From positions 413,119,312 to 413,183,311 of the forward strand of contig OZ024741.1 in assembly GCA_964016885.1 (NCBI GenBank): 64,000 bases of DNA, in the 5' to 3' direction. The translations under genes were made by a program, and so were the position numbers. Positions 54,094 to 62,765 of this stretch are shown here, in pieces (positions within the stretch are counted from its first letter, which is position 1; each line of letters starts with the position of its first letter). This DNA is from Eledone cirrhosa (lineage: Eukaryota; Mollusca; Cephalopoda; Octopoda; Eledonidae). Below the pieces are notes generated by a model. It was given only the letters and a program-made list of their open reading frames with translations, ran no database searches and had not been told where the DNA came from.

Positions 54094-56493
54094 GGGGAGG
54101 GTCATATTTGCGTAATATTGCCAGAATTAATAACAGAACACACTCACTGTTTGGTTGGTTTTCGCTTCTCGCTGTCTTTTATATATATGTATCTGCGATC
54201 TAACTTACTCGGTCCTCAATGTTGCCATTGACTGACCGGCGGTCAAAAATAATACAGATACAATATAGACAAACACATATATATATAGTTTACATAAATC
54301 TTTCGTTGCACATCTGCAACATCGTCAGTGGTGTTATATTCATTGTTCCTCCTGTTGTGTTGTATGTCTACGCCATTTTTTTTTTGTTCAGTCTGTCTAT
54401 ATATTTATTTATTTATTTGCTTGTTTGTTTATCTTATTTTATTTTGTCTTCTTTGCGCATGCGTTTGCGTGTGTGTATAGTGTTATGTGTGATGTGTGAC
54501 TAGTGTGTATAGTGTTGTGTCTGCTGGGTGACTAGTGTGTGTTTATGTGCTTGTGTATGTATTTATTTATCTTATTTTATTTAATTTAATTTACTTATTT
54601 ATTTATACTTCTCTTAGGTCAGTGTTGTTTGTTTGGGTGTTGTTGTTGTTCCACTCATTCTTTCTGTTTAGCTTTGGTCTTCTAATTTTTATTTCACTGG
54701 CCTCTCTGATTTGCCTATCTGCTGGGTCATTCCTATGTTTAGATATTATTCTAATTTCTATGTTGTCTATGTTACCGTCATGATGTTGTCTAGCATGTTC
54801 GTATAGTACTGACCCGTTTTTTCGTCCTTTTAGTTCCCCCCAGTGTTGGTCTATCCTTTCACCTATGCTACGAGCTGTCTCACCTATGTATGTTGTTGTC
54901 GTGTTTCTGCAAGTACCCTCTGTACATCTTATGCTATAGACTACGTTTCTAGTTTTACAGTTTATCCGGGGGTTCACCTTACATATGATACATTTCCTAT
55001 TGGTACAGTGGGTTTTCTTAAAAGGGTAGGTTTTGCTGATCAGGGATTTTATGGTGGTTCCTGGCTTTTCTACCACCTTTATTTTTAAGTGGGTCTTTCT
55101 CAGGGCCTTTCTACACTGGTTAGCTAATTTCCCTCCAGGGGTGGCGTCCACAAACATGACACTCTGATATCTCTGGTTGTCGTACCATGATGTGGCCTTC
55201 CCTATCTTATGTCTAGCCCTATCTAAGCTATTCCATGATTTGCTCCTGTATAGTGGGCAAATTCCTTTCATGTCCAGTTCTATGAGGGTCTTATACTTTT
55301 CCATGGCTCCTTCGTATACTCTGACTCTGTCTCTTTGGTTGTAGCCAGAGAACTGCATGCGGTTGATGAAGTGTTGGATGTGTCCTTCCATTTCTGTTGG
55401 GTCGCACATGCTGGACACATTCTTCATCACTCGTACCAAATCTGCGATCAGAATATTAAACTTAGCACTACTGGACATTGCTGAGTTTTTGAGTATCAGG
55501 TATTTGGAGGCCATGGGTTTAGCATAGTGTGAGTGGAGAATTTGGGCTCTCTCGTCTATAGTGTTAATCCAGAGTTCTGTGTCTAATACAGGTAGTCTAT
55601 TGTTAGGGTGTTTGGAAGGGAAGTCTATAGTTACAGTTATACTCTGGTGTATGGAATTAGCTATCTGCTGGATGCTTTCCATCGTGCTACGTTCTAAATC
55701 AAACTTGTTAGTGCTCTCTAGTGGGGGTGTTCTTATAACTATATTGATATCGTCTACATAACGAGAGTACATGATGAGGTCTATGGAGCTATTATTAAGG
55801 AGATCTTTAAGACTCCTTTCCCACCATACCATGAAAAGGTTGGCAACATCGCCAGCTATGCTGACGCCGATGGCTGCTCCCTCATTTTGGGTGTAGATTT
55901 TCTCATTGAACTTAAATATGTGGCCCTTTAGGGTAGTTTTGATACTAGCCCCTATTGCATGTGCGACCATTTTTCTTACCTGATCAGTGTTTTGGGGGGT
56001 CCGTATAGCTTTGGTCCACCCAATCCACCTTCCTATGGGAGTCTTTTTAGCCATTGAGGTTATGGTGGGGGGTCTACCTCTTATAGGTCTACTAGGGCAG
56101 AAACATCTAAGGTCATGGCTGTCTAGGTAGTCAGTGTCGTAGGTAAGTCTAAGTAGGAGGCCCAGTTCGTCTGTGTCGACGTCGCAGAACTCCACCTCAC
56201 TCTCAATGATCATCTCCACACATCTTTTCACAGCAAAATCAATGTTAATGGATGGGTACAGTGACACCACATCCATGCTGCCTATTATGCAGTTGGATAG
56301 GCTCCTGTTTTTGTTGCACTCACTGATTCTGCTGAGGAGGTCCTCTGTACTTTCACATACATCTGGGGACATCTTGATTATGGGGCGTATAACCATTGAG
56401 AGGAAGTAGGAGATCCTGTAGTTGCTAGCTATATTAGCTCCGCATACAGGTCTTGTTGGTGGTCCTATTGTCGGGTCGTCGACTGTCTTGTGG
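54094..56493 (-). mobile_element. Penelope-like element, minus-strand copy, 5'-truncated
   Basis: The longer of two head-to-head copies. It starts (5' side) at the inversion junction at about 56493 and runs leftwards through an RT/GIY-YIG reading frame ending at 54603, a 3' region, a hammerhead-like motif at 54335-54272 and a terminal segment ending GGGGAGGG at 54094. 54094-55984 is the inverted copy of 56494-58385. The 509 bp at 55985-56493 are present only in this copy and hold the first RT motifs. The left end abuts (TA)n. Truncated and inverted partial copies are known for the Penelope family. Confidence 0.85.
54272..54335 (-). ncRNA. Hammerhead-like motif in 3' region of minus-strand Penelope copy
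   Basis: Mirror of the motif at 58144-58207. On the minus strand CUGACGA is at 54328-54322 and GAAA at 54304-54301, with identical stem II and stem III sequence. It lies about 270 bp beyond the stop codon of the RT reading frame. Confidence 0.55.
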
Positions 56494-56522
56494 TCAGGTA
56501 AGAAAAATGGTCGCACATGCAA
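54603..56522 (-). CDS. Penelope-like reverse transcriptase with GIY-YIG endonuclease, 5'-truncated
   Basis: An open frame of 639 residues with no internal stop. Only from about residue 10 (DHKTVDDPTIG) is it element sequence. The first nine residues come from antisense reading of the opposite arm, so the shown start is not native. Reverse transcriptase motifs follow: SMDVVSLYPSI at 82-92 (catalytic Asp84), EGAAIGVSIAGDVANLFM at 214-231, and YVDD at 255-258. Residues about 128-180 form an extra segment rich in Pro and Arg between the first two blocks. A cysteine cluster CX4CX2C at 506-514 precedes the GIY-YIG nuclease: VVYSIRC at 527-533, TYIGETARSIGER from 544, Glu607 and Asn619. RT followed by GIY-YIG is the defining order of Penelope-like elements. 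Missing N-terminal sequence means it is probably not autonomous, but both catalytic pairs are intact. Confidence 0.85.
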   Translation of the reverse strand: MHVRPFFLPDHKTVDDPTIGPPTRPVCGANIASNYRISYFLSMVIRPIIKMSPDVCESTEDLLSRISECNKNRSLSNCIIGSMDVVSLYPSINIDFAVKRCVEMIIESEVEFCDVDTDELGLLLRLTYDTDYLDSHDLRCFCPSRPIRGRPPTITSMAKKTPIGRWIGWTKAIRTPQNTDQVRKMVAHAIGASIKTTLKGHIFKFNEKIYTQNEGAAIGVSIAGDVANLFMVWWERSLKDLLNNSSIDLIMYSRYVDDINIVIRTPPLESTNKFDLERSTMESIQQIANSIHQSITVTIDFPSKHPNNRLPVLDTELWINTIDERAQILHSHYAKPMASKYLILKNSAMSSSAKFNILIADLVRVMKNVSSMCDPTEMEGHIQHFINRMQFSGYNQRDRVRVYEGAMEKYKTLIELDMKGICPLYRSKSWNSLDRARHKIGKATSWYDNQRYQSVMFVDATPGGKLANQCRKALRKTHLKIKVVEKPGTTIKSLISKTYPFKKTHCTNRKCIICKVNPRINCKTRNVVYSIRCTEGTCRNTTTTYIGETARSIGERIDQHWGELKGRKNGSVLYEHARQHHDGNIDNIEIRIISKHRNDPADRQIREASEIKIRRPKLNRKNEWNNNNTQTNNTDLREV

Positions 56523-57874
56523 TAGGGGCTAGTATCAAAACTACCCTAAAGGGCCACATATTTAAGTTCAATGAGAAAATCTACACCCAAAATGAGGGAG
56601 CAGCCATCGGCGTCAGCATAGCTGGCGATGTTGCCAACCTTTTCATGGTATGGTGGGAAGGGAGACTTAAAGATCTCCTTAATAATAGCTCCATAGACCT
56701 CATCATGTACTCTCGTTATGTAGACGATATCAATATAGTTATAAGAACACCCCCACTAGAGAGCACTAACAAGTTTGATTTAGAACGTAGCACGATGGAA
56801 AGCATCCAGCAGATAGCTAATTCCATACACCAGAGTATAACTGTAACTATAGACTTCCCTTCCAAACACCCTAACAATAGACTACCTGTATTAGACACAG
56901 AACTCTGGATTAACACTATAGACGAGAGAGCCCAAATTCTCCACTCACACTATGCTAAACCCATGGCCTCCAAATACCTGATACTCAAAAACTCAGCAAT
57001 GTCCAGTAGTGCTAAGTTTAATATTCTGATCGCAGATTTGGTACGAGTGATGAAGAATGTGTCCAGCATGTGCGACCCAACAGAAATGGAAGGACACATC
57101 CAACACTTCATCAACCGCATGCAGTTCTCTGGCTACAACCAAAGAGACAGAGTCAGAGTATACGAAGGAGCCATGGAAAAGTATAAGACCCTCATAGAAC
57201 TGGACATGAAAGGAATTTGCCCACTATACAGGAGCAAATCATGGAATAGCTTAGATAGGGCTAGACATAAGATAGGGAAGGCCACATCATGGTACGACAA
57301 CCAGAGATATCAGAGTGTCATGTTTGTGGACGCCACCCCTGGAGGGAAATTAGCTAACCAGTGTAGAAAGGCCCTGAGAAAGACCCACTTAAAAATAAAG
57401 GTGGTAGAAAAGCCAGGAACCACCATAAAATCCCTGATCAGCAAAACCTACCCTTTTAAGAAAACCCACTGTACCAATAGGAAATGTATCATATGTAAGG
57501 TGAACCCCCGGATAAACTGTAAAACTAGAAACGTAGTCTATAGCATAAGATGTACAGAGGGTACTTGCAGAAACACGACAACAACATACATAGGTGAGAC
57601 AGCTCGTAGCATAGGTGAAAGGATAGACCAACACTGGGGGGAACTAAAAGGACGAAAAAACGGGTCAGTACTATACGAACATGCTAGACAACATCATGAC
57701 GGTAACATAGACAACATAGAAATTAGAATAATATCTAAACATAGGAATGACCCAGCAGATAGGCAAATCAGAGAGGCCAGTGAAATAAAAATTAGAAGAC
57801 CAAAGCTAAACAGAAAGAATGAGTGGAACAACAACAACACCCAAACAAACAACACTGACCTAAGAGAAGTATAA
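56453..57874 (+). CDS. Penelope-like RT/GIY-YIG, plus-strand copy, lacks RT motif A
   Basis: An open frame of 473 residues. The first 14 (MLVVLLSGRRLSCG) are antisense of the opposite copy, and element sequence begins at QVRKMVAHAIG, residue 15, equal to residue 181 of the minus-strand frame. From there the two proteins are the same except for one visible change (WEGRLKD against WERSLKD). YVDD lies at 89-92, the cysteine cluster at about 340-348 and the GIY-YIG domain from about 361. The segment with catalytic Asp84 of the other copy is absent, so this protein cannot be an active reverse transcriptase. The nuclease part looks complete. The frame ends in TAA at 57872-57874, followed by an AT-rich 3' region. 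Confidence 0.8.
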   Translation: MLVVLLSGRRLSCGQVRKMVAHAIGASIKTTLKGHIFKFNEKIYTQNEGAAIGVSIAGDVANLFMVWWEGRLKDLLNNSSIDLIMYSRYVDDINIVIRTPPLESTNKFDLERSTMESIQQIANSIHQSITVTIDFPSKHPNNRLPVLDTELWINTIDERAQILHSHYAKPMASKYLILKNSAMSSSAKFNILIADLVRVMKNVSSMCDPTEMEGHIQHFINRMQFSGYNQRDRVRVYEGAMEKYKTLIELDMKGICPLYRSKSWNSLDRARHKIGKATSWYDNQRYQSVMFVDATPGGKLANQCRKALRKTHLKIKVVEKPGTTIKSLISKTYPFKKTHCTNRKCIICKVNPRINCKTRNVVYSIRCTEGTCRNTTTTYIGETARSIGERIDQHWGELKGRKNGSVLYEHARQHHDGNIDNIEIRIISKHRNDPADRQIREASEIKIRRPKLNRKNEWNNNNTQTNNTDLREV

Positions 57875-58385
57875 ATAAATAAGTAAATTAAATTAAATAA
57901 AATAAGATAAATAAATACATACACAAGCACATAAACACACACTAGTCACCCAGCAGACACAACACTATACACACTAGTCACACATCACACATAACACTAT
58001 ACACACACGCAAACGCATGCGCAAAGAAGACAAAATAAAATAAGATAAACAAACAAGCAAATAAATAAATAAATATATAGACAGACTGAACAAAAAAAAA
58101 AAATGGCGTAGACATACAACACAACAGGAGGAACAATGAATATAACACCACTGACGATGTTGCAGATGTGCAACGAAAGATTTATGTAAACTATATATAT
58201 ATGTGTTTGTCTATATTGTATCTGTATTATTTTTGACCGCCGGTCAGTCAATGGCAACATTGAGGACCGAGTAAGTTAGATCGCAGATACATATATATAA
58301 AAGACAGCGAGAAGCGAAAACCAACCAAACAGTGAGTGTGTTCTGTTATTAATTCTGGCAATATTACGCAAATATGACCCTCCCC
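56494..58385 (+). mobile_element. Penelope-like element, plus-strand copy, 5'-truncated
   Basis: Reverse complement of 54094-55984 with very few differences. I noted an A run of 12 against 10 near 58092 and the two-residue protein change. It carries the C-terminal part of the RT frame, the 3' region, a hammerhead-like motif at 58144-58207 and a terminal segment ending at the TCCCC of 58385. The junction at about 56493 joins RT codons for QVRK directly to antisense DNA of the other copy, so the inversion happened inside the gene. The low divergence implies a young event or ongoing gene conversion. Confidence 0.85.
58144..58207 (+). ncRNA. Hammerhead-like motif in 3' region of plus-strand Penelope copy
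   Basis: Hand-folded. CUGACGA is at 58151-58157. Stem II is GUUGC/GCAAC (58159-58163 with 58170-58174), loop AGAUGU, with one unpaired U at 58158. GAAA lies at 58175-58178. Stem III pairs A-U, G-C and UUU/AAA around loop AUGU with a bulged A, followed by A at 58193 as the cleavage base (CUA). Stem I is one A-U pair, an internal loop, then AACAC (58144-58148) with GUGUU (58203-58207). The core and stem II are strong. The asymmetric internal loop in stem I is the weak part. Position after the RT gene fits known Penelope hammerheads. Confidence 0.6.
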
Positions 58386-58453
58386 AAATATAACAATATC
58401 TGTTTCGACACACGATTTCATATAAAAAACCTCGCAAAACTAATTCATCGCCG

Positions 58454-58485
<32 letters not shown>
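58386..58485. repeat. Spacer and (TA)n microsatellite
   Basis: About 70 bp of AT-rich sequence after the Penelope terminus, then a TA tract of about 30 bp at 58455-58486 that abuts the next inverted repeat. Confidence 0.8.
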
Positions 58486-58488
<3 letters not shown>

Positions 58489-58498
58489 AGCAAGTAAG

Positions 58499-58592
58499 AC
58501 CCCGACGGCTGAGCTCAAGCCGTTTCGATGGCTAATTCTGGACTGAATGAAAATTTATTCTGGTATTTAAATAGCCGAGCTTATCAAGGGGT
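58499..58592 (-). ncRNA. Hammerhead-like motif with U3/A8 core, left arm
   Basis: Mirror of 59157-59250. On the minus strand UUGAUAA is at 58587-58581, GAAA at 58526-58523 and C17 at 58504. It differs from the right arm by one base in stem II (AGCCA instead of AGCCG), which breaks one of six pairs. Stem I and stem III are fully preserved. Confidence 0.55.
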
Positions 58593-59156
58593 AATTCCAT
58601 ATATGGTCAAAGAGATAATCACCAGGATTGGTCACATCACAAGTTAGTAGTAAATCTGTGATGGCAAATTGGTGGGGAAAGGGGTAGCTAAACCTGCCGG
58701 TAGGAGAAATAGGGAGAGGGGGTGGAGTAGACCCATTCATGCGTTGGTAGTGCCGGCTACAGCTGGGCGTGAGGTCAAAGAGGATACTGAGGAGGGGGAG
58801 GGGGAGGAAATCGAAACGGTAAGTAGAACAATGAAGGGTAAAACTATAAAAGGTACTGAGAGAGAAAAAAAATAAGCAAAGTTTGGTTACTAAGACTTAA
58901 GTCTCTCGCTATTGCTAGGCTAAAGAAATACATAAATAAATAAATAAACTCCCCCTCCCCAGTATCCTCTTTGACCTCACGCCCAGCTGTAGCCGGCACT
59001 ACCAACGCATGAATGGGTCTACTCCACCCCCTCTCCCTTTTTCTCCTACCGGCAGGTTTAGCTACCCCTTTCCCCACCAATTTGCCATCACAGATTTACT
59101 ACTAACTTGTGATGTGACCAATCCTGGTGATTATCTCTTTGACCATATATGGAATT

Positions 59157-59250
59157 ACCCCTTGATAAGCTCGGCTATTTAAATACCAGAATAAATTTTC
59201 ATTAAGTCCAGAATTAGCCGTCGAAACGGCTTGAGCTCAGCCGTCGGGGT
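59157..59250 (+). ncRNA. Hammerhead-like motif with U3/A8 core, right arm
   Basis: Hand-folded. Stem I is ACCCC (59157-59161) with GGGGU (59246-59250), five perfect pairs. The core is UUGAUAA at 59162-59168. Stem II has G59169-C59222, a small internal loop, then CGGCUA (59172-59177) with UAGCCG (59215-59220), capped by a 37-nt loop. GAAA lies at 59223-59226. Stem III is ACGGCU with AGCCGU (59226-59231, 59239-59244), six pairs, loop UGAGCUC. C at 59245 completes a GUC site. All three helices and the junction are right for a hammerhead. The core has U3 and A8 in place of C3 and G8, as at 52071-52077. Confidence 0.65.
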
Positions 59251-59255
59251 CTTAC

Positions 59256-59341
59256 TTGTTCCTATTACCCACTCTACTACTCTAAGTATTGAGTACTTTG
59301 GTGCGTTATGGTCCACCTGGTTCCTTACCACATTTCCTTCG

Positions 59342-59345
<4 letters not shown>
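59256..59345 (+). repeat. Ribozyme-downstream tag repeat, copy 2
   Basis: Starts a few bases after the stem I strand of the hammerhead motif and ends CCTTCGTT at the TA tract. Blocks CCCACTCTACTACTC, AAGTATTGAGTACT and GGTCCACCTGGTTCC match the reverse complement of 53714-53806 and 61697-61775. Confidence 0.8.

Positions 59346-59380
<35 letters not shown>
59343..59380. repeat. (TA)n microsatellite
   Basis: Pure TA repeat between the tag repeat and the next ribozyme-bearing element. Confidence 0.95.
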
Positions 59381-59385
<5 letters not shown>

Positions 59386-60008
59386 CGTAAAATAAGAAAA
59401 TCTTTTTTAAAAAATGAAAAAAAAAAATGTTTGCTTACTTAAATTTTCACTCCAACTAATTAGTTTCTGCAATGGGATAAAGACAGTTACGTAATCTAAC
59501 TGTCGAGAATTCATTGCGTCATCAGGGAGTCTATTCTCAGCTAAGTCTCCAGGCAATGCGCGGACACTGGCGGCTCATATAAAAATAATAATAATTCGGT
59601 AGATGGAACAGCTAACGAGGACTGAATTCCATGCACTGAAATCCTCACTGCCTCTAGTCAAATGGCCGATTCTAAAGAATCAATCACGTGACACAGAGGC
59701 TAGTCAGAAGGAATGGGATGGTAAGATGACAGACGCCTACTAACACCCCCCCAAAAAAATTTTTTTAGAAGTGGTTTTGGCAGGTTTGCTCGACAAATCA
59801 GTGATTTGGAGATAAATATAGATAATTTAATATATCAACTAACATAAGCGCACAGATGCACGCCTATGCCAGCAAATACACAGGTTATGTCATAGTACCT
59901 AGGTGGTTCAATGCAGGAGGATGCAGAACAATAATATAAAAGACGTAAAATAAGAAAATCCTTTAAAAAAAATTTTTTTTTAAAATTTTTACTTACTTAC
60001 TTAAATTT
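59381..60008 (-). mobile_element. Retrozyme-like unit with terminal direct repeats, period about 560 bp
   Basis: Direct repeats at 59381-59446 and 59939-60008 share AAAGACGTAAAATAAGAAAA, an A/T-rich middle and CTTACTTAAATTT. The offsets are 558 at one end and 562 at the other. On the minus strand a complete hammerhead-like motif (59530-59449) precedes the left repeat, and the repeat begins about 10 nt after its cleavage site. The body has no ORF of note and contains a CCCCCCCAAAAAAATTTTTTT stretch near 59750. Both ends abut (TA)n (59343-59380 and 60008-60026). This is the layout expected of a partial tandem copy made from a self-cleaved circular RNA of about 560 nt. Confidence 0.6.
59449..59530 (-). 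ncRNA. Hammerhead ribozyme-like motif, best complete example
   Basis: Minus-strand reading. Stem I is ACUCC (59530-59526) with GGAGU (59453-59449), five perfect pairs. CUGAUGA is at 59525-59519. Stem II is GCAAUG (59517-59512) with CAUUGC (59474-59469), six perfect pairs, capped by a 37-nt loop that can itself fold (ACAGUUA with UAACUGU). One C-A mismatch separates stem II from the core. GAAA lies at 59467-59464. Stem III is ACUA/UAGU, followed by U at 59454, so the site is GUU, which satisfies the NUH rule. Core intact, three helices perfect. Confidence 0.75.
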
Positions 60009-60501
<493 letters not shown>

Positions 60502-60539
60502 GTTAAAAAATTAAGTTAAAAAATTAATGAATTCTGTGC

Positions 60540-60960
60540 TGTATGTGTGTATTTGTGTGTATGTATGTGTATTTGTATAATTGTGTATCCTGCTGGTATG
60601 CGTGCACATGTATCTGCATGTACCTGTATGTGTGTGTATGTGTCTGTGCCTGTGTAAGTGTATTTTTTTCGTGTGTGCATGTGAGTGTGTTTGTGTTTCT
60701 ATATGTGTCTGTGTATGCATTTGTGTGTGTATGTCTGTATGTATGTGTGCTGGTGTGTATGTATGTGAATGTCAGTGTGTATGTGTATATGTGTCTGTAC
60801 CTGTGTATATGTGAGTGTGTGTATATGTATGTGTGAGTGTGTGTATATGTATGTATGTGTGTGTATATGGTCGTTAACACAGCTGTTTTGTGTATTTGGT
60901 ATGTGGCCAAAACTCCTCCCCATAAATATCCTTCACAAAACATCTCGGTAACAATATATG
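60540..60960. repeat. TGTATG-rich degenerate microsatellite
   Basis: TGTGTATGTATGTG and variants with few other words. The cysteine/valine or threonine/histidine-rich open frames on the two strands are composition artefacts. 60868-60955 is an island of ordinary sequence. Confidence 0.85.
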
Positions 60961-61240
60961 TGGATATGTATATATATATGTGTGTGTCTATATATAATGT
61001 AGGTGTATATATATATATGTATATGTATATACATATATATATGTGTGGATATATATAATGTAGGTGTATATATATATATATATATGTATATACATATATA
61101 TATGTGTGTGTGTGTATATAATGTAGGTGTATATATATATATATATGTATATACATATATATATGTGTGTGTGTGTATATAATGTAGGTGTATATATATA
61201 TTTACATGTATATACATATATATATATGTGTGTGAGTGTG
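60960..61240. repeat. About 62-bp minisatellite, four to five copies
   Basis: The word AATGTAGGTGTATATATA recurs at 60996, 61057, 61120 and 61181 (spacing 61, 63, 61), each preceded by TATATGTGTG and followed by TATGTATATACATATATAT. Each unit holds a TA-rich dyad. Confidence 0.85.
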
Positions 61241-61696
61241 TATGTATATATATATCTGCATGTATGTAATATATATGTTTATGTAATGTGTATATATATA
61301 TGTAATATATGTATATATATAACTGCATATATGTATGTGTCTATGAGTATGTAATGTGTGTGTGTATGTAATGTATGTATGTGTGTATGTGATTAAAGTG
61401 TTTGTATGTGTATGTGTACATATTGTATGTATGTGTGTACATAATATATGATGTGTGTGTTTGAGTACCAGTGTTTTTGTGTGTATAATGTACATATTGT
61501 ATGTGTGTGTATGCAATGTATGTATGTATATGGTGGTACCCCGACATAGACTCAGCCTATCGGCTGGAAATTGTAATTGAATAATGTGTGTGTGAGTACA
61601 TATATGTGTTTGAGTACATGTGTGTGTGTGAGTACATGTGTGTGTGTGAGTACATGTGTGTATGAGTACATGTGTGTGTATATATATATATATATA
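61241..61696. repeat. Mixed TG/TA microsatellite, including GTGTGTGAGTACAT units
   Basis: TGTATG-type sequence, interrupted by ordinary DNA at about 61530-61580, then four to five repeats of GAGTACATGTGTGTGT at about 61590-61680 and a TA tract at about 61678-61695. Confidence 0.8.
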
Positions 61697-61775
61697 ACAA
61701 AGGAATTGTGGTAAGGAACCAAATGGACCATAATGCACCAGAGTATTCAATACTCAGTGTAGTAGAGTAGGAAAT
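61697..61775 (-). repeat. Ribozyme-downstream tag repeat, copy 3
   Basis: Same family as 53714-53806 and 59256-59345 (GGAACCAAATGGACCATAAT, CACCAGAGTATTCAATACTC, GTAGTAGAGTAGG), more diverged. It adjoins TA on the left and the hammerhead half-hairpin on the right, preserving the order ribozyme then tag on the minus strand. Confidence 0.75.
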
Positions 61776-61898
61776 AGGAAAAAGTATGACCCCGACGGCA
61801 GAGCTCAAGCCGTTTCGACGGCTATTTCTGGATTCAGAGTCCAGAAATAGCCGTCGAAACGGCTTGAGCTCTGCCGTCGGGGTCATACCTTTTCCTAT
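61774..61898. repeat. Hairpin of two inverted hammerhead 3' halves
   Basis: Arms 61774-61832 and 61840-61898 are reverse complements with about one mismatch, separated by a 7-nt loop. Each arm carries the 3' half of the U3/A8-type hammerhead: UAGCCGUC, GAAA, the CGGC/GCCG stem III and the GUC-GGGGUC segment. The core box and first strand of stem II are absent, because the inversion point lies inside the stem II loop sequence (AGTCCAGAA). Neither half can fold into a complete ribozyme. Confidence 0.8.
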
Positions 61899-62264
61899 AT
61901 ATATATATGTATAAAGTTTTCAGTTCCAGTCATGACAAACCAATAGTTTGGTTGTTCAGTCAAGACAGTCAGAACCTCTACCAAAGCATGTGTGAACAAG
62001 TGCCTCTGGCCACTGGGCAGTAAATTAATGTCAGTATTTTCTCTGCGACCCTGCCAAAATTAGTGATATATGTGTAGAGAGAAACATACAGCACACAGAC
62101 ACAATAAAGAAATATATTGTTAGCTGGTAACAACTACAGTAACACAACAATAATGTGGGAGAGGATAGCAATGTGAAATTATGAAGCTAAGATAAGTCTA
62201 AGAGAATAGAAATAGACTGTAATTTGAAATCAGAGTCACTCAAGGTAGAGCTGTTATTTCTCCA
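61899..62264. other. Ordinary non-coding sequence
   Basis: TA tract to about 61912, then sequence with no long ORF and no repeat I recognise. Confidence 0.5.
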
Positions 62265-62520
62265 AATTAAGAGATCACAGCTCCGATATTATGGGTATGG
62301 GGTTAAAATGTCTTACGAAAGAATCGCTGGACAGCGATTCTTATAGGCAAAACCAATTGGCAGGAGACCCAGGGTAGACCCCGAGCTAGACGGTTGGATA
62401 ATATCCAAGAGCTTGGTTGGTATCACTTGGGGATCCAGTCAGAGCAGTAGTAGCTGGTTGCTTTTGACAGGACCCTCTGGAAGGAGTGTTTGAGGACTCT
62501 GCCCCACGAACCTCTGAAAG
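62265..62520 (+). pseudogene. Decayed C-terminal fragment of a LINE reverse transcriptase
   Basis: Reading from 62272 gives RSQLRYYGYGVKMSYERI and, after one stop, AKPIGRRPR. Shifting the frame by one then gives GRPRARRLDNIQELGW and later FDRTLWKECLR. This order (RRSQLRW.GH, ER, GRRPRGRPRTRW, W.L, R..W) is typical of the extreme C-terminus of LINE-type ORF2 proteins. At least one stop and one frameshift show it is a relic. The downstream ORF at 62490-62693 has no support beyond this. Confidence 0.65.
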
Positions 62521-62699
62521 GAGTGTTTAAGGTCTCTTCCCCCATGACCCTCTCAGGAATAAGTGGGAGAAGAAGAAGGAGGTCTGAAACTCATGGATTC
62601 AAAAGGACCATTATGTCAAGAGAAGAGGCAGGGCAGGCCAAAAGTGAGATGAGATTTGGTGGGAGACAGAGGGATTTCTACCAGTTACTCTAATACATG

Positions 62700-62765
62700 T
62701 TCCAGCTGAATGACTGAGGCCATGCTGGGGCACTGACATTTGTTAGAGAGATTCCATTTGTTTGT
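62700..62765 (+). repeat. Short repeat related to the 1290-1345 module
   Basis: CAGCTGAATGACTGAGGCC followed by ATGCTGGGGCACTGAC matches TCAGTCATCTGACTGTGGTC and ATGCTGGGGCAC at about 1305-1336. A widespread cephalopod repeat module, not further assigned. 62766-62941 is AT-rich with no feature. Confidence 0.5.

Larger units (their letters stand above)
58486..59263. repeat. Inverted repeat, arms of about 317 bp, 145-bp spacer
   Basis: The left arm 58486-58802 and the right arm 58947-59263 are reverse complements with few mismatches, for example CAAGTAAGACCCCGACGGCT against its inverse at 59245. Each arm ends outward with a hammerhead-like motif followed by the first bases of the tag repeat. 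The open frames of about 70 residues in each arm (positions 58669-58875 and 58844-59080) are the same stretch seen from both sides and have no recognisable domain. The spacer 58803-58946 contains AAATAAATAAAT runs. I read the structure as two copies of one small ribozyme element joined tail to tail. Confidence 0.85.

Noticed and set aside
54843..56409. Plus-strand open frames within the minus-strand Penelope copy
   Set aside because: They are antisense shadows with hydrophobic composition and recur identically on the other strand of the second copy.
58669..59080. Two 70-residue open frames with the same N-terminal sequence
   Set aside because: They are the same stretch of an inverted repeat read from both sides. 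No domain, and the ends diverge into spacer.
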